DNA of 64,000 nt, from assembly GCF_045310675.1 (NCBI RefSeq), contig NZ_JBJHZZ010000003.1, positions 1 through 64,000 on the forward strand, read 5' to 3'. The DNA is from Clostridium_AT stratigraminis (GTDB taxonomy: Bacteria; Bacillota; Clostridia; Clostridiales; Clostridiaceae). Position numbers and translations under genes: made by a program. Each line of letters begins with the position of its first letter. The first letter of the stretch is position 1. Under the pieces are notes generated by a model that was given only the letters and a program-made list of their open reading frames with translations, had not been told where the DNA came from and ran no database searches. Positions 18,075-26,310 of the stretch are shown here, piece by piece.

Positions 18075-18509
18075 TTATTCAACAATAATTATTTCATCTC
18101 CAGATTTTATAAAGCCTTCTGATAAAACTCTTGTAAAAATTCCCTCTCTCGGCATTATGCAATCCCCAATAAGATTACGAATTTCACAGCCAAGGTGGCA
18201 CTCCTTACCTATTTGTGTAACTTCCATAAACACCTCACCTATCTTTAGCTTACTGCCAACAGGAAGTTCATAAAGCACAATACCTTCAGTGGTAAGGTTT
18301 TCAGCAAATTTACCTGAGCATAGTCCCTTTGCCCCAAGTTTCTTCATCTTTTCTATACTTTCCATCCCTAAAAGACTTACCTGCCTGTGCCATTTACCTG
18401 CATGAGCATCACCTTCAAGTCCAAAATCCTCTATAAAATGACCTTTTTCTATAGGATGTTTAATAACACCTTTTTTTTCACTAATATTTACTGCTAATAC
18501 TTTTGCCAT
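18075..18509 (-). CDS. MOSC domain-containing protein
   Basis: A 144-aa stand-alone MOSC domain: EDFGLEGDAHAGKWHRQVSLLG at the N-terminal end, then the conserved GKFAENLTTEGI and IGKECHLGCEI, with the conserved cysteine of the family. MOSC proteins handle sulfur or molybdenum cofactor; small clostridial ones lie in molybdopterin operons as here. A TTG 18 nt further upstream is rejected because the ATG at 18509 sits 5 nt after AAGGGG and clears the neighbouring stop. Probable role: sulfur or cofactor delivery to the formate dehydrogenase (inference). Confidence 0.88.
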   Translation of the reverse strand: MAKVLAVNISEKKGVIKHPIEKGHFIEDFGLEGDAHAGKWHRQVSLLGMESIEKMKKLGAKGLCSGKFAENLTTEGIVLYELPVGSKLKIGEVFMEVTQIGKECHLGCEIRNLIGDCIMPREGIFTRVLSEGFIKSGDEIIIVE

Positions 18510-18523
18510 GGAAACCCCTTCTT

Positions 18524-20431
18524 TCAAGTATTTATTATTTTACCTATATTCGAATAATCATACCCGCCTAATTTATCAAGCTCAAATTTAAATCCTTCAC
18601 TTGTTAATATTCTTATAAATTCTTTAATACTATCTAAATTTAGAAACTCCTTTGGCACAGCAAAATCATATTCTTCATTTCCAAGTGGTATGAAATCCAA
18701 GCCCATAAGCTTTGCTGCAGAATATATTCCTAGCCCACAATCTGCGTCCTTAGCAGCTATAGCTGCTGCAATGCTTAAATGTGTATACTCTTCTCTTTCA
18801 TAACCATTAATATCACTAGAATTTATATTTAATCTCTTTAAGTTATAATCAAGAAATAATCTTGTTCCAGAGCCTCTTTGCCTATTAATAAAACGTGCAT
18901 TCTTTAATGCAATATCTTTAAGAGACTTTAATTCCAGCGGATTATCTTTTAATACAATTATTCCTTGTATTCTGTTTACACCTTTAATAAGTGCTACATT
19001 TTTGTCTCCTAAATACTTTTTAATATACGAAATATTATATTCTCCGCCTTCCATATCAAGCAGGTGAATTGGTGCTATGTGCGCTTCACCTGATTTAAGT
19101 GCCATTATTCCTCCCATGCTGCCAACGTGAGCAGAAGAAAGAAAATATTTACTGTTTTTGAGATGTAAAAGGTCCGCTGCAGTATCAATTATTGGGTCAT
19201 GGCTTCCTATGCAGACTATGGTGTTTCTTATTTGCTCTTCTGATTTTAAAAGCTTTATATTAACCTTTGACCCAGCCTCAAAGCCTTCAATGTTTTGAGG
19301 AATTTCTAAGACTCCATCTGCATTTACTAGGGACATTGTAGCCCCTGCTCCTCTGCTTAGCGGGGTTGCAATAATCTTGTCTCCAACATATCCAAGCTTT
19401 ACTCTTACAAATTCCAAGTATTTTAAAGAAGACATTACTCTTCGTGAAAGCGTAGCCACAATAGTTTTTGCTTCTTCAGCTTCTAACCCTAAAAACCCCT
19501 TAATAACTGTCTTACAGATGTTTTCCATAATGAAATAAGCTGAAACTGGAAAACCTGGTATACCTACTATGGGCTTTCCCTTAATACTTCCTAAGATTGC
19601 TGGCTTTCCTGGCTTTATTGCAATACCATGAACGTCTACGGTGCCAATCTCTTTAATAATCTCATAGGTAAAGTCTTCTCTACCAGCAGAAGATCCAGCA
19701 TTTATTAATATCATGTCACATTCTTCATTAGCCTTTAGCACTGCACTCTTTATTAAATCATAATCATCCTTTACTATATTGTATCTTATCGGGACTCCAC
19801 CCCACTCCTCTACCATGGATGAGAACACTCTTGAATTAAATTCAATAATATCTCCAACCTTTAGTTCTGTTTTAGGTTCTACTATTTCCGTTCCAGTAGG
19901 AATAATTCCAATAACAGGCTTTTTATATACTTCAATTTCATTTACACCGCCTGCCAGCATAGCGCCAATATCAACTGGCCTAATTGCGTGCTTTGAAGGA
20001 ATAATAAGTTGACCTTCTACTATATCTTCGCCTAAAGGTCTGATATTTTGCCAGGGTGAGGCACTTTTATAAATTAGCACCCTGTTTTCAGCTACTTTTA
20101 TAAGATCCTCCACCATAATTACACAGTCATATTCTTTAGGTATAGGATCACCAGTATCAACAACCAAATAATCTTTTCCTTCAATTAGTTCTATATGATT
20201 TCTATCTGATGCTACAAAAGTTTTGCTGCTTAAGGTTGCTATTCCATCCATGGCAGAACTATTATAAAATGGCGAAGAAAGCTTTGAGTAAACAGGTGAG
20301 CTTGATACCCTTGCCCTAGAATCTATAGTATTAATAATCTCTTTTTTACTTTTCAGGTTTCCAAGATTACTGATATATAGCTTTACAGCCTCATCCAGTT
20401 CTAAGTTTGTTAAAAAGACCTTCTGTGCCAT
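18524..20431 (-). CDS. moeA: MoeA-type molybdopterin molybdenumtransferase fused to a periplasmic-binding-protein-like domain
   Basis: Residues 1-~400 are MoeA: SSAMDGIATLS, DTGDPIPKEYDCVIMVED, GTEIVEP and NAGSSAGREDFTYEII. Residues ~415-635 are a PBP-like (LysR substrate-binding / PF12727-type) domain with IVCIGSHDPIIDTAADLL, INRQRGSGTRLFLDYNL and AIAAKDADCGLGIYSAAKLMG. This fusion is known in clostridia and archaea; the PBP part probably binds an oxyanion or a cofactor precursor. It differs from the plain MoeA encoded 40 nt upstream, so the two may serve different metals or cofactor forms (inference). Confidence 0.92.
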   Translation of the reverse strand: MAQKVFLTNLELDEAVKLYISNLGNLKSKKEIINTIDSRARVSSSPVYSKLSSPFYNSSAMDGIATLSSKTFVASDRNHIELIEGKDYLVVDTGDPIPKEYDCVIMVEDLIKVAENRVLIYKSASPWQNIRPLGEDIVEGQLIIPSKHAIRPVDIGAMLAGGVNEIEVYKKPVIGIIPTGTEIVEPKTELKVGDIIEFNSRVFSSMVEEWGGVPIRYNIVKDDYDLIKSAVLKANEECDMILINAGSSAGREDFTYEIIKEIGTVDVHGIAIKPGKPAILGSIKGKPIVGIPGFPVSAYFIMENICKTVIKGFLGLEAEEAKTIVATLSRRVMSSLKYLEFVRVKLGYVGDKIIATPLSRGAGATMSLVNADGVLEIPQNIEGFEAGSKVNIKLLKSEEQIRNTIVCIGSHDPIIDTAADLLHLKNSKYFLSSAHVGSMGGIMALKSGEAHIAPIHLLDMEGGEYNISYIKKYLGDKNVALIKGVNRIQGIIVLKDNPLELKSLKDIALKNARFINRQRGSGTRLFLDYNLKRLNINSSDINGYEREEYTHLSIAAAIAAKDADCGLGIYSAAKLMGLDFIPLGNEEYDFAVPKEFLNLDSIKEFIRILTSEGFKFELDKLGGYDYSNIGKIINT

Positions 20432-20471
20432 GTTGCTCCTCCATATATACTTTTGACCTAAGTAAGATATT

Positions 20472-21698
20472 TTAAAGTTTATATACCATTACTTTATCTC
20501 CTTTATATAAGCCTTCCACATCTTTATCAATTCTAATATAGCCATAAGCTCTAGAAAAAGCCGTTATTATTCCCGATCTTCCAAATACAGGATATGCTAT
20601 AATTTTATCATTTTCTTTTTCAAGTGAAACTGGCAGATATTCTTCCCTACCCATAGCTTTATGATAATTAATATTCATTTCAGCAGTAATTCCGTACTCT
20701 TCTTCCTTTAGCTTCATTAGTTTATTTATATAGCCTTTAACAAGTATTTTATACACTACTGAAGCTGCCAAAGGATGACCTGGAAGGCCAAACACTATTT
20801 TTTCATAAGCTTTCCCAACAATTGTTGGTTTTCCTGGCTTAATAGCCATACCATGTACCAATACTCCACCATTATCATAGGAATCAATAACCTTTAAAGT
20901 ATGATCCTTTATTCCCACTGAACTTCCACCAGAAATTAAAACTACATCACATTCTTTTAAAGCTTTATCAACGTTACTCTTTAAAAGCAAAAATTCATCT
21001 TTTACAACCCCATAACTTATTGGGATTCCCCCGTCTTTAATTATTAAACTGCATAGCATATAGGTATTTATATCTCTAATTTCACCTAATTTAGGATCAG
21101 TTTCAATTGAAACGATTTCATCACCTGTAGAAATTATTGCAATTTTTGGCTTCTTATAAATATTTACCTTGTTTATCCCTTGAGCAGCTAATACTCCAAT
21201 TTCATAAGGTCTAAGCCTTTGCCCATCTTTAATAACTATATCATTCATGGACATATCCTCACCTATTTGTACAACATTTTCTCCTGGTGCAGAGGGTTTG
21301 TTAATAAGAATTGTTTTATCATCTAATCTATCACAGTATTCCAGCATGACTACGCTATCAGAACCTTCGGGAAGCATACCGCCTGTAGGTATATAGGAAC
21401 ATTCACCTGCATTAACTAATACACTTTCAGGAGCTTTTCCCATTATTATTTCCTCTTTTAACTCCATAAAAGCTGGTATGGACTCGCTTGCTCCAAAAAC
21501 ATCTCTAGAATTTACTGCATAGCCATCTACTGTTGATCTTCTAAAGCTTGGAATGTTAAAGCTCGCTTTTATATCTTTTGAACAGATTCTATTTACGGAA
21601 TCTAAAAGGGAGATGGTTTCAGACTCTAATTTATAGGTAAATTCCCTATTTATTAAAGCTTTTACTTCTTCTGTTTTCATAACGCTTAAAAGCTCCAT
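20472..21698 (-). CDS. moeA: Molybdopterin molybdenumtransferase MoeA
   Basis: Inserts molybdate (or tungstate) into adenylylated molybdopterin. Canonical blocks: FNIPSFRRSTVDGYAV, GGMLPEGSDSVVMLEYCD, RPYEIGVLAAQGI, ISTGDEI, ISGGSSVGIKDHT and GLPGHPLAASV. At 408 aa it is standard length without extra domains. GGGGG lies 7 nt before the ATG at 21698. This is the promoter-proximal gene of the formate dehydrogenase operon. Confidence 0.95.
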   Translation of the reverse strand: MELLSVMKTEEVKALINREFTYKLESETISLLDSVNRICSKDIKASFNIPSFRRSTVDGYAVNSRDVFGASESIPAFMELKEEIIMGKAPESVLVNAGECSYIPTGGMLPEGSDSVVMLEYCDRLDDKTILINKPSAPGENVVQIGEDMSMNDIVIKDGQRLRPYEIGVLAAQGINKVNIYKKPKIAIISTGDEIVSIETDPKLGEIRDINTYMLCSLIIKDGGIPISYGVVKDEFLLLKSNVDKALKECDVVLISGGSSVGIKDHTLKVIDSYDNGGVLVHGMAIKPGKPTIVGKAYEKIVFGLPGHPLAASVVYKILVKGYINKLMKLKEEEYGITAEMNINYHKAMGREEYLPVSLEKENDKIIAYPVFGRSGIITAFSRAYGYIRIDKDVEGLYKGDKVMVYKL

Positions 21699-21753
21699 AA
21701 TTTAACCCCCTAAAGCATTAAAAAAGCTTCTATAAGATGCATAATATATTTTT

Positions 21754-21782
21754 ATGATACCCCCTAGGTCAAATCATGTCAA
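21754..21782 (-). promoter_or_regulatory. Promoter of the moeA-fdhF-fdhD operon
   Basis: On the minus strand TTGACA (21777-21782), a 17-nt spacer and TATCAT (21754-21759). The predicted leader to moeA is only about 50 nt, too short for a large riboswitch. Confidence 0.8.
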
Positions 21783-21849
21783 TAATTGACAAAATTTTAA
21801 TTAATCAAACATACGAAATATTTCCCAGGTAATGGAAATATATATAAAA

Positions 21850-21900
21850 TCAGTGCAGCTCCGCTTAATCTTATAAAAATAATATACAGAGCTGCACTGA
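21850..21900 (-). terminator. Terminator of the MBL/DUF3006 operon
   Basis: Twelve-bp stem TCAGTGCAGCTC / GAGCTGCACTGA around a 27-nt AT-rich loop, then TTTTATATATA on the minus strand, directly after the DUF3006 stop. Confidence 0.75.
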
Positions 21901-21901
21901 C

Positions 21902-22117
21902 TTATTCTTCCCATAGATCTTTAGTTAAAATCTCAATTTCCTTCTTCCTCTTTAAAGTTTCATTAATACCTATTTTTATACTATCCCCATCTACAATGAG
22001 TACATCTCCCTCATTGGCTTCTCTAGAAATTAAGAACTTTTTGATATTAATCATGGTGCCATCTTCTTTTTCACAAACGGCAAATCCCTCTTCAAATCTA
22101 TCAATTACTGCTACCAT
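21902..22117 (-). CDS. DUF3006 domain-containing protein
   Basis: Small acidic 71-aa protein (MVAVIDRFEEGFAVCEKEDG...) matching the DUF3006 pattern: a short beta-barrel-like protein beginning with IDRFEEGFAV and containing GDVLIVDG. Such genes commonly sit directly downstream of ComEC-like metallo-beta-lactamase proteins, as here, with a 17-nt overlap. Function is unknown; tight coupling suggests it serves the neighbouring hydrolase. Confidence 0.85.
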   Translation of the reverse strand: MVAVIDRFEEGFAVCEKEDGTMINIKKFLISREANEGDVLIVDGDSIKIGINETLKRKKEIEILTKDLWEE

Positions 22118-23081
22118 TTTTATAATCCCCCAGCTTTGTATTAAAACTTATATTTTTACCATCAGACTGGCATATAATAGTACCGCTTTCATCCGTTCTA
22201 TATAGTTTTACATTCTTCGCTTGAAGCCTTTGCATTACTTCTTTATGCGGATGACCATAATCATTTTTTACACCGCAGCTCAAAGCAGCATATTTAGGAT
22301 GAACTTTATTTAAAAAATCCAAAGATGTTGAAGTATGACTTCCATGATGACCAAGTTTAAGGACATCAGCACTTAAATCCAAGCCTTTATTTACCATATC
22401 CTTTTCATTTGAAACTTGAGCATCTCCTGTAAATAAAAATTTATTATTTTCGAAAGTCACCTTCAATACTATTGAATAGGTGTTTAAATCGCCGCTTACT
22501 GTATTTATTGGACCCAATATATTACAATTTGCATCCCCAAGCTTGAAGTTAGTACCAACTACAGGTTCTTTAGCTTTTAAACTCTTTTTATTCATAGCTG
22601 TTACAACGTCTTTAAAAGTTTTAGTGTTAGTTGTAACCTTTGGCATATATATTGTTCCTATATTTAAGCTATTAATTACAGCATCTGCGCCGCCAATGTG
22701 ATCCTCATGGGGATGAGAAAGTATAAGGTAATCCAGCTTTTTAATATTTTGAGATTTTAAATAATTTAATAAAGTTTCAGTAGAAGCGTTGGTGCCAGCA
22801 TCAATTAGCATATTATGGCTTCCTTGCTGTACTAGTATACTATCACCTTGACCCACATTAATAAAATGAACCTTTAGTAGTCCATTTGCTGTTACCTTGG
22901 AAGCTGTATCTTTTACAGAATTATCATTGCTTTGATAATCAGGCTTTGAATTGGAGTTGCTAGAAATATCTCCTCCTATTACACTTTTTGAATTATCGAT
23001 ACTGCAGCCAGTTAGCATTATGATCATAAGTAATAGAAGCATTGCAATATGTCTTTTATAGATAAATTTACTTTTTTTCAC
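22101..23081 (-). CDS. ComEC/Rec2-like metallo-beta-lactamase-fold hydrolase, lipoprotein
   Basis: The N-terminal hydrophobic segment ends in a lipobox (MLTGC at about residues 22-26), so it is exported and lipid-anchored. After a Ser/Asn-rich linker comes an MBL domain with HINVGQGDSILVQ, the metal-binding SHPHEDHIGGAD and LGHHGSHTSTS. This resembles the C-terminal nuclease-like domain of ComEC without the membrane channel. It may degrade extracellular DNA or phosphodiesters (inference). Start is GTG, 6 nt after GGGGG. Confidence 0.88.
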   Translation of the reverse strand: MKKSKFIYKRHIAMLLLLMIIMLTGCSIDNSKSVIGGDISSNSNSKPDYQSNDNSVKDTASKVTANGLLKVHFINVGQGDSILVQQGSHNMLIDAGTNASTETLLNYLKSQNIKKLDYLILSHPHEDHIGGADAVINSLNIGTIYMPKVTTNTKTFKDVVTAMNKKSLKAKEPVVGTNFKLGDANCNILGPINTVSGDLNTYSIVLKVTFENNKFLFTGDAQVSNEKDMVNKGLDLSADVLKLGHHGSHTSTSLDFLNKVHPKYAALSCGVKNDYGHPHKEVMQRLQAKNVKLYRTDESGTIICQSDGKNISFNTKLGDYKNGSSN

Positions 23082-23183
23082 TTATTTCCCCCAGCACTTT
23101 TAAATTATAAGTATATCTTACTACAATTTAAAGAAATTGTAACGATTCATTTAATAGAAAATATATTACTTAAAAATATATAT

Positions 23184-23250
23184 AAAATGGCATCCAGGAG
23201 TTCTTACTCATTTGAATAAAAAAGTAAGAAATTTAGCTGGATGCCATTTT
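23184..23250 (-). terminator. Terminator of azoR
   Basis: AAAATGGCATCCAG pairs with CTGGATGCCATTTT, with inner TTCTTAC/GTAAGAA, followed by a T-rich tail on the minus strand. Confidence 0.85.
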
Positions 23251-23255
23251 AGTAA

Positions 23256-23861
23256 TTAAAAGCTCATTGCAGTTTTATTTGCTTCTTCTTTTGCTTTTTC
23301 TACAATTGCATTAACGTCTACTCCAATTATATCTAAGCCTTCAGCAGCTATAGTAGTAAAATCTGTAATTCCAAAGAATCCAAATATAGTTCTTAAATAC
23401 CTGTCACCCATTTCAAATGCAGCTGCTGGTCCTTCAGCATAGCTGCCGCCTCTAGCTACTATATGCACGGCTTTTTTACCAGCACATAAGCCTACTGGGC
23501 CATTTGCAGTATATTTAAAAGTAATTCCTGCAACACAAACATAATCTATATAAGCCTTTAATATTGCTGGAATACTTAAATTCCAAAAAGGTGATGCAAT
23601 TATATATTTATCTGCTTCTAAAAATTGATAAGCATATTTAAGTACAGGATTATCTTTTCCTTCCCCAGGTTTAGGAGCATGAAGTTCCATTAGCTTATCT
23701 TGAGGTAAAAAATCAATACCTTCCTTATAAAGGTCTAGAGTTATGATTTCATCCTGTGGATTATTTTTCTTATATTCTTCCAAAAAACTTTCTGAAATTT
23801 TATAAGTTCTTGAAGCCTCATCTGTTTTAGCATTAGCTTTAATGTAAATTACTTTACTCAT
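23256..23861 (-). CDS. azoR: FMN-dependent NADH-azoreductase / NADH:quinone reductase
   Basis: Flavodoxin-like-fold AzoR family, 201 aa. MSKVIYIKANAKTDEASRTY is the phosphate-binding N-terminus; FLEADKYIIASPFWNLSIPAILKAYIDYV contains the conserved P-x-W-N flavin contact, and IVARGGSYAEGPAAAFEMG follows. It reduces quinones and azo dyes by two-electron transfer, protecting against quinone stress. It is divergent from an HxlR regulator gene, the arrangement seen for Bacillus YodB and its azoreductase target. Confidence 0.93.
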   Translation of the reverse strand: MSKVIYIKANAKTDEASRTYKISESFLEEYKKNNPQDEIITLDLYKEGIDFLPQDKLMELHAPKPGEGKDNPVLKYAYQFLEADKYIIASPFWNLSIPAILKAYIDYVCVAGITFKYTANGPVGLCAGKKAVHIVARGGSYAEGPAAAFEMGDRYLRTIFGFFGITDFTTIAAEGLDIIGVDVNAIVEKAKEEANKTAMSF

Positions 23862-23917
23862 TATAATTATCCCTCCATATTCTTTTGTGTTCTAAACTAT
23901 CTTATTTTTTTCTAGAA

Positions 23918-23940
23918 AACATACTAATTATTAGTATGTT
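23918..23940. promoter_or_regulatory. Operator-like palindrome between azoR and hxlR
   Basis: Perfect inverted repeat with 11-bp arms (AACATACTAAT and ATTAGTATGTT) around one central base, about 57 bp before azoR. Its TACTAAT...ATTAGTA core resembles sites of YodB/HxlR-type regulators. Confidence 0.65.
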
Positions 23941-23989
23941 ATTATCATAACAACATGATACTTTATTCACAAGAAGGCACTTTTTTTAT

Positions 23990-24015
23990 ACATAGTATAC
24001 AAAAATATACCATGT
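23990..24015. promoter_or_regulatory. Second inverted repeat between azoR and hxlR
   Basis: Arms ACATAGTATA and TATACCATGT, one mismatch, around CAAAAA. It may be a second operator of the HxlR regulator. The hxlR promoter likely uses the extended -10 TGTTATAAT at 24071-24079. Confidence 0.45.
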
Positions 24016-24156
24016 ATGTAGAATAGTTTTTGCAATTTCTCTGATAATATGATAATTTTCTAAAAATATATGTTATAATATGTTTTGTATATTTATTATT
24101 AGTTAGCAGCTAACCTTTTTTTAGTTATGTATTATTCTATTAAGCAGGTGAAAAGA

Positions 24157-24570
24157 TTGATAAATAAAATGCTGTGCAAAGAGCCTCTACACGAGGAATG
24201 TTATATGAAGGATCAATGCCTTAAATATGAAATATGTCCTATGGTATTAGTGCAGGATTTGCTATCCGGCAAATGGAAAATATTAATATTATGGTACTTA
24301 AGTCGTAAAAACTTAAGATTTAGTGAAATAAAAAAAAGACTGCCTAATGCAACACAAAAAATGCTTACAATGCAGCTTAGAAGTCTAGAAGAGGACAGGC
24401 TTATATTTAGAAAAGTATACCCTGTCGTACCGCCTAAAGTAGAATACGGTTTGACAGAAGTAGGTAAAAGGATTTTACCTATACTTGAAATGATGCATTC
24501 CTTTGGCAGCGGGTATTTGAAGGATGGATTCTTAAAGGAAAATCTATTAAATAATGATATTTCTGTTTAA
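24157..24570 (+). CDS. HxlR family winged-helix regulator (probable redox/electrophile sensor)
   Basis: Winged helix of HxlR type: VLVQDLLSGKWKILILWYL, LRFSEIKKRLPNATQKMLTMQLRSLEEDRLI and the wing VPPKVEYGLTEVGK. With TTG at 24157 (AGGTG 6 nt upstream) the N-terminus has four cysteines at residues 7, 15, 21 and 27, more than usual. In Bacillus YodB, an N-terminal Cys senses diamide and quinones and controls an azoreductase. The divergent azoR and the intergenic palindromes suggest the same circuit. An ATG at 24127 is possible but has no ribosome site. Confidence 0.88.
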   Translation: MINKMLCKEPLHEECYMKDQCLKYEICPMVLVQDLLSGKWKILILWYLSRKNLRFSEIKKRLPNATQKMLTMQLRSLEEDRLIFRKVYPVVPPKVEYGLTEVGKRILPILEMMHSFGSGYLKDGFLKENLLNNDISV

Positions 24571-24606
24571 AAAATAAGTAAAGAGGATTTATTGCTAAAA
24601 TTTAAA

Positions 24607-24921
24607 TTAGCCCCCCACTTGAAACATCATTTTTTTACTCTTGCTTTCTTTATCCTTTTCAAGATGGTGCTCCTCCGGCTTTTCAAAGATTCATTCTTTA
24701 AGTTTAGTTATTAGTTTTAAATCATCACCTATATAATTTTTAATTTCAATTTCTTCTTCTGAATGAAGACAAGGCTTAATTATACTACATGAGAGATATT
24801 ATATTCTTATGTTCTTTTTTAGTTACACCATTTTCAGGCATACAATAAATACATCTTAAGTTGCATCTATTTATTATAGATACCCTCATAAAGGTTAGTT
24901 TCTTCCATACATGTCTAGCAT
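24607..24921 (-). pseudogene. moaA: Broken moaA (GTP 3',8-cyclase) with a large internal deletion
   Basis: Starts MLDMYGRN, then a stop and frameshift, then FMRVSIINRCNLRCIYCMPE, the MoaA radical-SAM cluster motif CX3CX2C, and NGVTKKEHKNIISLM followed by a stop. About 210 residues are missing before a C-terminal piece CLHSEEEIEIK, KE-stop-IFEKPEEHHLEKD and a final MMFQVGG matching the MoaA end. It lies in the same direction directly after tupC, so it was once part of the tungstate/cofactor cluster. No intact moaA is in the window. Confidence 0.85.
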
Positions 24922-24948
24922 ATAATCAATCCCTTACTGTTCTTATCA

Positions 24949-25641
24949 TTATATATTTAGAATTGCTTTTATAAGATTATGCTTAGGATTATTAAATATA
25001 TCTTCTTTTTTACCAATTTCAATTACTTTTCCACTGTCCATGAAAATAACCTCATCAGCAATTCTTTTTGCTTGATAAATATCATGAGTTACAACAACAA
25101 CAGTCCTTTGTCCCTTAGCCATATTTTTTATAAGTTCTTCAGCTATAAGAGTGCTCTCTATATCCATGCTGGAGGTAGGTTCATCAAAAATTGTAAGATT
25201 GGTTTCAAGAATGGCAGTCCTTAAAAGGCACACCTTTTCCTGTTCACCACCTGAAAGCTTTTTACAATTTTTATTTAATAACTCTTCAATATTAAATACG
25301 CTTCGATATTTATCTAAGCGCTTTTTTATTTCCTCATCTTTATATTTTCTAAATTTTAGTCCACAAATAATATTTGATAAAACTGAGCCAGTAAAAAGGT
25401 AATTCGATTGAAGCATTATGGAAATATGGCTTCTAACATCTTCTAAATTTAAATTATTATACTTTAATGTACCAGAACTTAAGCTCCTAAGCCCTGCTAT
25501 TGATTCCATTAAAGTTGTCTTGCCACTGCCATTAAGCCCAATTACAGCATATATTTTTCCATCCTCTAAATTTAAATTATCTATATTAAGCACTACATTA
25601 TTGTTATATTTTTTTACCGCTTTATCTACAAATACCTTCAT
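24949..25641 (-). CDS. tupC: Tungstate ABC transporter, ATP-binding protein TupC
   Basis: ABC ATPase of 230 aa with Walker A GLNGSGKTTL, Q-loop LQSNYL, signature LSGGEQEK and Walker B LTIFDEPTSSMD, ending with the H-loop VTHD. It overlaps the tupB stop by one base and is third in the tupA-B-C order. Tungstate specificity is inferred from the binding protein and permease. Confidence 0.92.
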   Translation of the reverse strand: MKVFVDKAVKKYNNNVVLNIDNLNLEDGKIYAVIGLNGSGKTTLMESIAGLRSLSSGTLKYNNLNLEDVRSHISIMLQSNYLFTGSVLSNIICGLKFRKYKDEEIKKRLDKYRSVFNIEELLNKNCKKLSGGEQEKVCLLRTAILETNLTIFDEPTSSMDIESTLIAEELIKNMAKGQRTVVVVTHDIYQAKRIADEVIFMDSGKVIEIGKKEDIFNNPKHNLIKAILNI

Positions 25642-26297
25642 TAACCATCACTTCCCTGCAGTTTATGCAAAATAAAATTAATTCCAAAGGAAATTAAAAG
25701 TAGAATAACACCAATAATAATTGCATTACTAAAGTTCCCTTTTCCCGTTTCGAGTGCAATATATGTAGTCATTACCCTAGTATAGCCCTTAATATTGCCG
25801 CCTACCATCATAACTGCTCCTACTTCAGATATTGCCCTTCCAAAGCCAGCAGTAACAGCAGTTAAAATTTGAACTCTGCTTTCCTTAAATATAGTAATTA
25901 AAATATCCATATCAGATGCACCAAGGGACAAACAATTTCTTTTTATCTCACTACCAGTATTGGCTATTGAAGATAATACTAATCCAAATATTATTGGAAA
26001 TATAAGCAATGTTTGAGCCACGATCATAGCAGTAGGTGTAAAAAGCAGTCTCAAATTACCCAAAGGGCCGCTTCTTGATAATAACATATAGGTAACTAAG
26101 CCCATTAATACTGGGGGCAAACTCATAAGAGTATTTGTGATTCTAATTAATATTTTTTTAAATCTAAATTCCATTATGGCTGAAGGAATCCCAATCAAAA
26201 TTCCAAAAAAGGAAGCAATCAGAGTTGATGATATAGAAACAAGCAGGGACATAGTAATTATGCCCCTTAATTCTGTTAAGTTATTAAAAATATCCAT
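25641..26297 (-). CDS. tupB: Tungstate ABC transporter, permease TupB
   Basis: Integral membrane subunit of 218 aa with about five hydrophobic segments. The cytoplasmic coupling motif is seen in SLGASDMDILITIFKESRVQILTAVTAGFGRAISEVGAVMMVGGN, the EAA-loop form characteristic of TupB/ModB-like permeases. Its neighbours are tupA, 13 nt upstream, and tupC, overlapping. Confidence 0.93.
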   Translation of the reverse strand: MDIFNNLTELRGIITMSLLVSISSTLIASFFGILIGIPSAIMEFRFKKILIRITNTLMSLPPVLMGLVTYMLLSRSGPLGNLRLLFTPTAMIVAQTLLIFPIIFGLVLSSIANTGSEIKRNCLSLGASDMDILITIFKESRVQILTAVTAGFGRAISEVGAVMMVGGNIKGYTRVMTTYIALETGKGNFSNAIIIGVILLLISFGINFILHKLQGSDG

Positions 26298-26310
26298 TAT
26301 TCCTTATCCT

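Noticed and set aside
23862..24156. Intergenic palindromes as a small CRISPR or repeat array
   Set aside because: Only two unlike palindromes with no regular spacers; operators for the divergent HxlR regulator fit better.
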